DNA of 64,000 bases from Euryodendron excelsum (taxonomy: Eukaryota; Streptophyta; Magnoliopsida; Ericales; Pentaphylacaceae): NCBI GenBank assembly GCA_033060915.1, contig CM065397.1:35531001-35595000 (forward strand), in the 5' to 3' direction. Under the pieces are notes generated by a model. The model was not told the origin of the DNA, did no database searches, and saw nothing but the letters and a program-made list of their open reading frames with translations. The stretch's first letter is position 1. The number at the start of each line of letters is the position of its first letter. A program made the position numbers and the translations under genes. Positions 59,301 through 64,000 of the stretch are shown here, one piece after another.

Positions 59301-62263
59301 GTGGGTCCGGCCCCCTTGATTATGTGGTGAAGCCTTAGCCTTGTATGTTCACGACCCCAAATTGCATTGTGCATATCATAGTCTTGCATCTTCCAAAATT
59401 TGTTTTCAAACTCATTTTCAAAATCATATTCAAACTTGTTTTCAAAACTGCATCAAAATCTCTTTTTCAAAAACTTGTTTTCAAAACCACAATTCTAGGG
59501 TGATTCTAGCCTTTCCATGGCTAGGGTTGCTTTAGGAAAGTGTTACATTAAAAGTGACCTTTTTGGTTTATATTTTCAAATCTTATTGTTTTCCAAAACC
59601 ACTTTCTTAAAGTGGTTCTAGCCTTCTTATGGTTAGAATTGCTTTAGGAAAGTGAGATCTTTTACACCTTCCAAAAAACTCTCTTTTCAAAAAAGTCTTT
59701 CTTCCTAAAAATCCCTTTTTCAACATACTTTCCTAAAACTCTCCTCTCCAAAATTGTTTTCAAAAACTCCCTTCCAAAATCTATTTTTCAAAATTCCCTT
59801 TTTCAACTCCTTTCTAAAATCCTCTCCCCAAAATCCACTTTTTAAAAACGTTCCCCAGAAATCTTTTCAAAAATTCTCTTCAACAATCTTCTACCAAAAA
59901 CCTTCCTAGAAAAACTCTCTCCAAAAATCTTTTCAAAAACTCTCTTTCCAAAATCTTCCTTCTAGAAATTCCCCTTTAGGATTTTCCTTCTAAAACCTTC
60001 GTTTCCAAAAACACACTTTCCAAAAACTCCTTCTCTTTAAAGTCTCTTTCCAAAAACTCTATCTTCAAACTCACTTTCCAAAAACTCCTCCCTAGGATTC
60101 CCTTCTAGAAAACCTTCATTTCCAAAAATGCATTTTCCAAAAACTCTTTACTCAGAAGCCCAAATCAAACCCTAAAACCCACCATTAGGAAACCCTAATT
60201 TTCTTTCCAAAAACATGATTTTCAAACTTTGCCCCAAACCTAGGTTTCCAAAACCTTTTGTTTTCACATCAAAACTATACATGTTTTCAAAACCTATTTT
60301 CTACGTCGAAACTATAATTTTTCAAATCTAGGGTTTCTAGAATCTCTCTTCCCAAATCCATGCCGAATTTTATCTTCCCTTTAGGAAACCAAATCAAATC
60401 CCCCCGTTTAGGAAACTAGATCCCATCCTCCGTTTTTGGAAACAAAATCAAACATTCTCTTTTCGAAACAAAATCCAATCCAATTCCTTCCTAATTCAAC
60501 TCCTTCCTAATCTTTCACTTTCCTAAACCTTAGGTTTCCAAAACTTAAACATAAAAATCTTTCCTAAGTTTTAAAACTCAACTCTCAAATCTTTCCTAAT
60601 TCAACCATTTCCTAATTCTACCTTCTTTTCAAATCTTAACTTTTCAAACCTAAGTTTTCAAACTTTTCCTAAATTCAAGCCTTTCCTAATTTCAAGAAAA
60701 CTTTCTAAACTCTAAACTTTCTAAATCCTAAACTTTCTAAATTTCAAATCTTTCTAAAATCAAAACTTTCTAAATTTGAAACTTTCTCAAGTTAAATCTT
60801 TCTAAACCTAAATCTCTCCAAAATTCTAAACTTTCTAAAACTTCAACATCTTTCCAAATCTAAGACTTTTCTAAACTCAAAACTTTCTTAATTCAAACAT
60901 TTCCTAAACTGAAAACTTTCCTATTTCAAAACCTTTCCCAAAACGAAACTTTCTTATTTTCAAAACTTTCTTAATTTGAAACTTTCCAAATTCTAAACTT
61001 TTCTCAAACTAAACTTTTCTTAATTTAAAACATTTCTAAATTCAATACTTTCTCATTTCAAAACTTTCCTAAAGTTGAAAACTTTCTTAAACCCAAAGCT
61101 TTCTTAAGTTGAAACTTTCCTAATTTCAAAACTTTCTTAATTTGAAACTCTTCTAAATCGGACCTTTCCTAATTTGAACCTTTCCTAAATCCAATCTTTC
61201 TTAAACTCTTGAGTCTTTCCTAAGTCTCATCTTTCTTAAGTCTAGGTTTCTTAAACCTTCATCTTTCTAAAACAAGTCCAAAACTATCTCTTCAAATCAA
61301 AGACCAATCTTCTCAATTTCAATTTCCAATCTCCTCTTCTAATCTCAAATCAAATCCAATTTTCAATTCAATTTCTTTCTTCCAATCCAATTTCTCTTTC
61401 TTCAAATCAATCCCTTTTTAATCGGACTCCGGTCCGAACTATGACTGACCTGATTCCACCAAAGGGATACGTAGGCAACCTTCATAGGTGCGGTCACAAT
61501 ACTCTTCAAACTTTCAATTCCACCTTCATAGGTGCGGTCACAACTTTCTTCAAATTTCAAATTCCAAAATCTTTCCAAATCTCCAATCTATTTTCAAATT
61601 TCTACTTTCAATTTCCAAAATTTCTCAATTTCAAATCTATCCAATTTCAAATCTCTTTCAAATCAAATCAATTTCTTTTCAAATTTATTTCCAAATCTAT
61701 TTTTCAATTTTCTTAACTTGCACTTGCATATCATGTATCATGATAATTTATAAACATTGTTTTTCAAAGTGGATAGGATTGGCCAGTAGTTAGGTGAAGA
61801 CTCTCGTAGGTGAATCTAGGGTAGATTGATATGTAGGTACCGAAAGGGTGGGATAGGGTGATAGCTTAGTGCGTCTTCCCTACACGTAACCAACCTCCAA
61901 ACCTAGAATCACTGTTTTCAAAGACCACATGGAGTTATTTTTCAAAAGGGCTAAATGTTTTCCAAAGGTTGGCAAACAACCTGTTTTCTTAAAAACCCTC
62001 TATTGAGGAGATATTTTCAAAATCGTTTTCCAAAAACCCTAAGTGTAGTCTTCGGATTATTCTTAGTTTTTAGGTGACCTAACTCACCTTAATCAAGTTA
62101 GGTGGCAACTTCGAATCTTTTTCAAAAGCCCTTTATTCAAACCTATTTTCAATTCAAACCTAGTCGCACTCATTCTTCTAGGAGGGTGAGTTCTAACGAG
62201 AGAGTACAGCATTTTTCCTGCTTATGGGAGTATTCCTCAAGTGCGAAAAATCTGGGCGCGACA
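56371..62263 (+). mobile_element. Solo LTR G
   Basis: 5893 bp, TGTAAGCACCCC...GGGCGCGACA, with near-duplicate flanks actag (56366-56370) and attag (62264-62268). TATAAATA at 58772-58779, three 157-bp units at 57950-58460. The 81-bp array is expanded, and only about three 29-bp-type units remain (57760-57870). Confidence 0.88.
56570..57750 (+). repeat. Expanded 81-bp array in LTR G (about 15 units)
   Basis: The TTTATTC core recurs every 81 bp from 56590 to 57727. Each unit has the stem CGTCTC/GAGACG with a variable 4-nt loop (TTCG, ATCG, CTCG, CTTA, CTCA, TTTG). Long open frames of 181-219 codons cross the array in both directions because 81 is a multiple of three. They are not considered genes. 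Confidence 0.92.
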
Positions 62264-62268
62264 ATTAG

Positions 62269-64000
62269 TACTTGTGGAAACGTATATAACTTGTCGTGAA
62301 GCATTTAAACAAATCATATTACTCATTCTAAAACATAAGTGTGTTATGTTTTTACATTGGGTAACCATATCCTCATTTTACCCCACTTAAGAGGTTTTTT
62401 TGGTATTGGGCATCATACTAACCACAAGGGTCACGCGTAAGGCTCTTTAGGCCAACATAGTAACCATAAAGATAACGGATAGGGTCTTCAGGCCAACATA
62501 GTGACCATAAAGGTCACGCATAGGCTCTTCAAGCCAACATAGTAACCATGAACGTCACGAATAGGCTCTTCAAGCCAACATAGTAACCATAAAGGTCACG
62601 CATAGGCTCTTCAGGCCAACATAGTAACCATGAAGATCACGCATAGGTTATGCTCTTCAGGCCAACATAGTAACCATGAAGGCCACGCATAGGCTCTTCA
62701 GGCCAACATAGTAACCATAAAGGTCACGCATAGGCTCTTCAAGCCAATATAGTAACCATAAAGGTCACACATAGGCTCTTCAAATCACGCAAAGGCTCTT
62801 CAGGCCAACATAGTAACCATGAAGGTCACGCATAGGCTCTTCAAGCCAACATAGTATCCATAAAGGTCACGCATAGGCTCTTTAAGCCAATATAGTAACC
62901 ACAAAGGTCACGCATAGGCTCTTCAGGCCAACATTGTAACCATAAAGGTCACACATAGGTTTTTTAAGTCAATCATAAGAGCTATGCTCTGTTATAGTAA
63001 CCATAAAGGTCACATCTAGACTTTTAAGCCAAGGGACGTCTCCCAACATGGCGATAGATTATTTCGTGTCCCCTATTGTAGGACCATCGTTGCTAGTTTA
63101 GGGTCTTGCCACGAAGGACCTTACATGTCGATGGTTTATTTCATGTCCCCCATCCTAGGACTATTAGGCTAGATTAAAGTCTTGCCACAAGAAGACCTTG
63201 AGTTAGAGTCATACGTTAGGAACCTTATATCTACTTTATGTGACCGTTCTAGTCCGTAGGTTGTAATTCGCATCATAAGTAGGTTCGTATGTAATTCGAA
63301 GCATGACATTTATACTTGAACGTAATCATTAAGGCATTGAAAACATATTCAAAGCACCGTATGATATGGTTTGAACTTAAAACGGTTGGAAAGTAGTAGA
63401 ATTTACTCATGGCATATCGTTACTCACCTCTCTCTGATGAAACTGGTGCTAAACAAGGTGTTCCTACACAAAATGCACATAGAAGTGTAGAAACATCAAT
63501 AGAAGACTCTAAGGCAAAGCAATAACACATAAGTCAAGACTAAGCACATAAACCCCTCAACCCTGACTCAACAACAGCTCATTCTCACAATAGGAGAGCG
63601 AGACTAAACTCTAGGACAAGGCCCCAATGTAAAATAAGAACATGAAGTTGAGGTTTGAACATGAAAGCCGAAATGTCAGCTCCTTCATCGAGTCCCAACC
63701 ACCTCTCAATGATGTGTTCACACCCAAGGCTAGTTCCATTTGAAAATAGGCTTAAAGGCCTTGAATTTGATAGTTCATGGGCCAAAAACACATTTCGGGT
63801 GAAGAAGTTATGCCTCACAGGATGTGGACTAAAATTTTGGAAAACAATGTTGTTTGCATGGATTTTTGGTCAACTTTAAAATTCCATAAATCTGAATCTG
63901 TAAGTAATTAGAGAACAAAATTTATATGGGTACAAATTTCTATGAGTCCACTTTCCAAGGCTTCAAACGGTGCATCAATTCGAGTTTTCTAGAGAAAGTT
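62269..64000 (-). mobile_element. LTR-like element L, part 3
   Basis: Continues L to the window end. Holds the 41-bp array and, around 63040-63200, two diverged copies of a ~100-bp segment (TATTTC(G/A)TGTCCCC... plus GTCTTGCCAC). No other end, primer site or coding region was recognised. The open frame at 63655-63879 has no recognisable domain. Confidence 0.5.
62418..63030. repeat. 41-bp tandem array in L (about 14 units)
   Basis: Unit core GTAACCATAAAGGTCACGCA plus a TAGGCTCTTCA(G/A)GCCAACATA segment, period 41 bp, with one partial unit near 62780. It contains small inverted repeats (GGCT/AGCC and GTGACC/GGTCAC). There are no unique spacers, so it is a minisatellite. Confidence 0.9.

Noticed and set aside
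63655..63879. 74-codon open frame near the window end
   Set aside because: No recognisable domain, overlapped by an antisense frame of similar length, and within LTR-like sequence.

Overview
The window is repeat-rich heterochromatin of a flowering plant, probably a dicot with a large genome. Species cannot be assigned from the sequence. No host gene, tRNA or rRNA was found. Almost every base belongs to LTR retrotransposons inserted into one another. Most are one family whose LTRs begin TGTAAGCACC and end GGGCGCGACA in the sense direction. The gag zinc knuckle (C-X2-H-X5-H-X4-C) and the primer-binding site place this family near the Tat/Ogre branch of Ty3/gypsy.

Layout, left to right. 1-819 is the 3' internal end of an outer element (I), whose 3' LTR is 820-2563 plus 20606-23344. 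That LTR is split by a complete element (A, 2564-20600) with 5-bp target duplications (tctac), LTRs of 5.73 and 5.57 kb, and a 6.7-kb interior. A is sense on the minus strand: primer-binding site, leader, a gag remnant (12590-13897, minus), a spacer, then on the opposite strand a spliced plant-mobile-domain (PMD) gene (9633-11478, plus), and the polypurine tract. No protease, RT, RNase H or integrase is visible, so A must depend on another element's enzymes. 23345-31363 holds older LTR pieces in both orientations (H, a leader scrap, J, K). 31364-43311 is an old LTR (B1) interrupted by two solo LTRs, B2 (TSD ccatt) and C (TSD cctag). 43312-43751 is a truncated LTR (D) and 43752-44266 is unexplained. 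From 44267 to the end lies an LTR-like sequence of another family (L, terminus TGTCACGCCCCG). It is interrupted by solo LTR E (TSD acctt), itself interrupted by solo LTR F (TSD ctaag), and by solo LTR G (TSD actag/attag). L also holds a 41-bp tandem array.

The most interesting structure is in the young LTRs (A, E, F, G). Their U3 is a chain of three tandem-repeat families (81, 29 and 157 bp), each unit containing a stem-loop. In the 157-bp unit the stem shows compensatory base changes. A cluster of 23-25-bp palindromes (core TGGCGCCA) follows just upstream of the TATA box. The region 5' of the antisense PMD gene carries a colinear copy of the same palindrome block, so LTR promoter and PMD promoter may share control. 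Downstream of the TATA box the sense strand is almost free of G for about 1.6 kb. The PMD reading frame has three in-frame stops, all TAG, which fits decay by CHG methylation.
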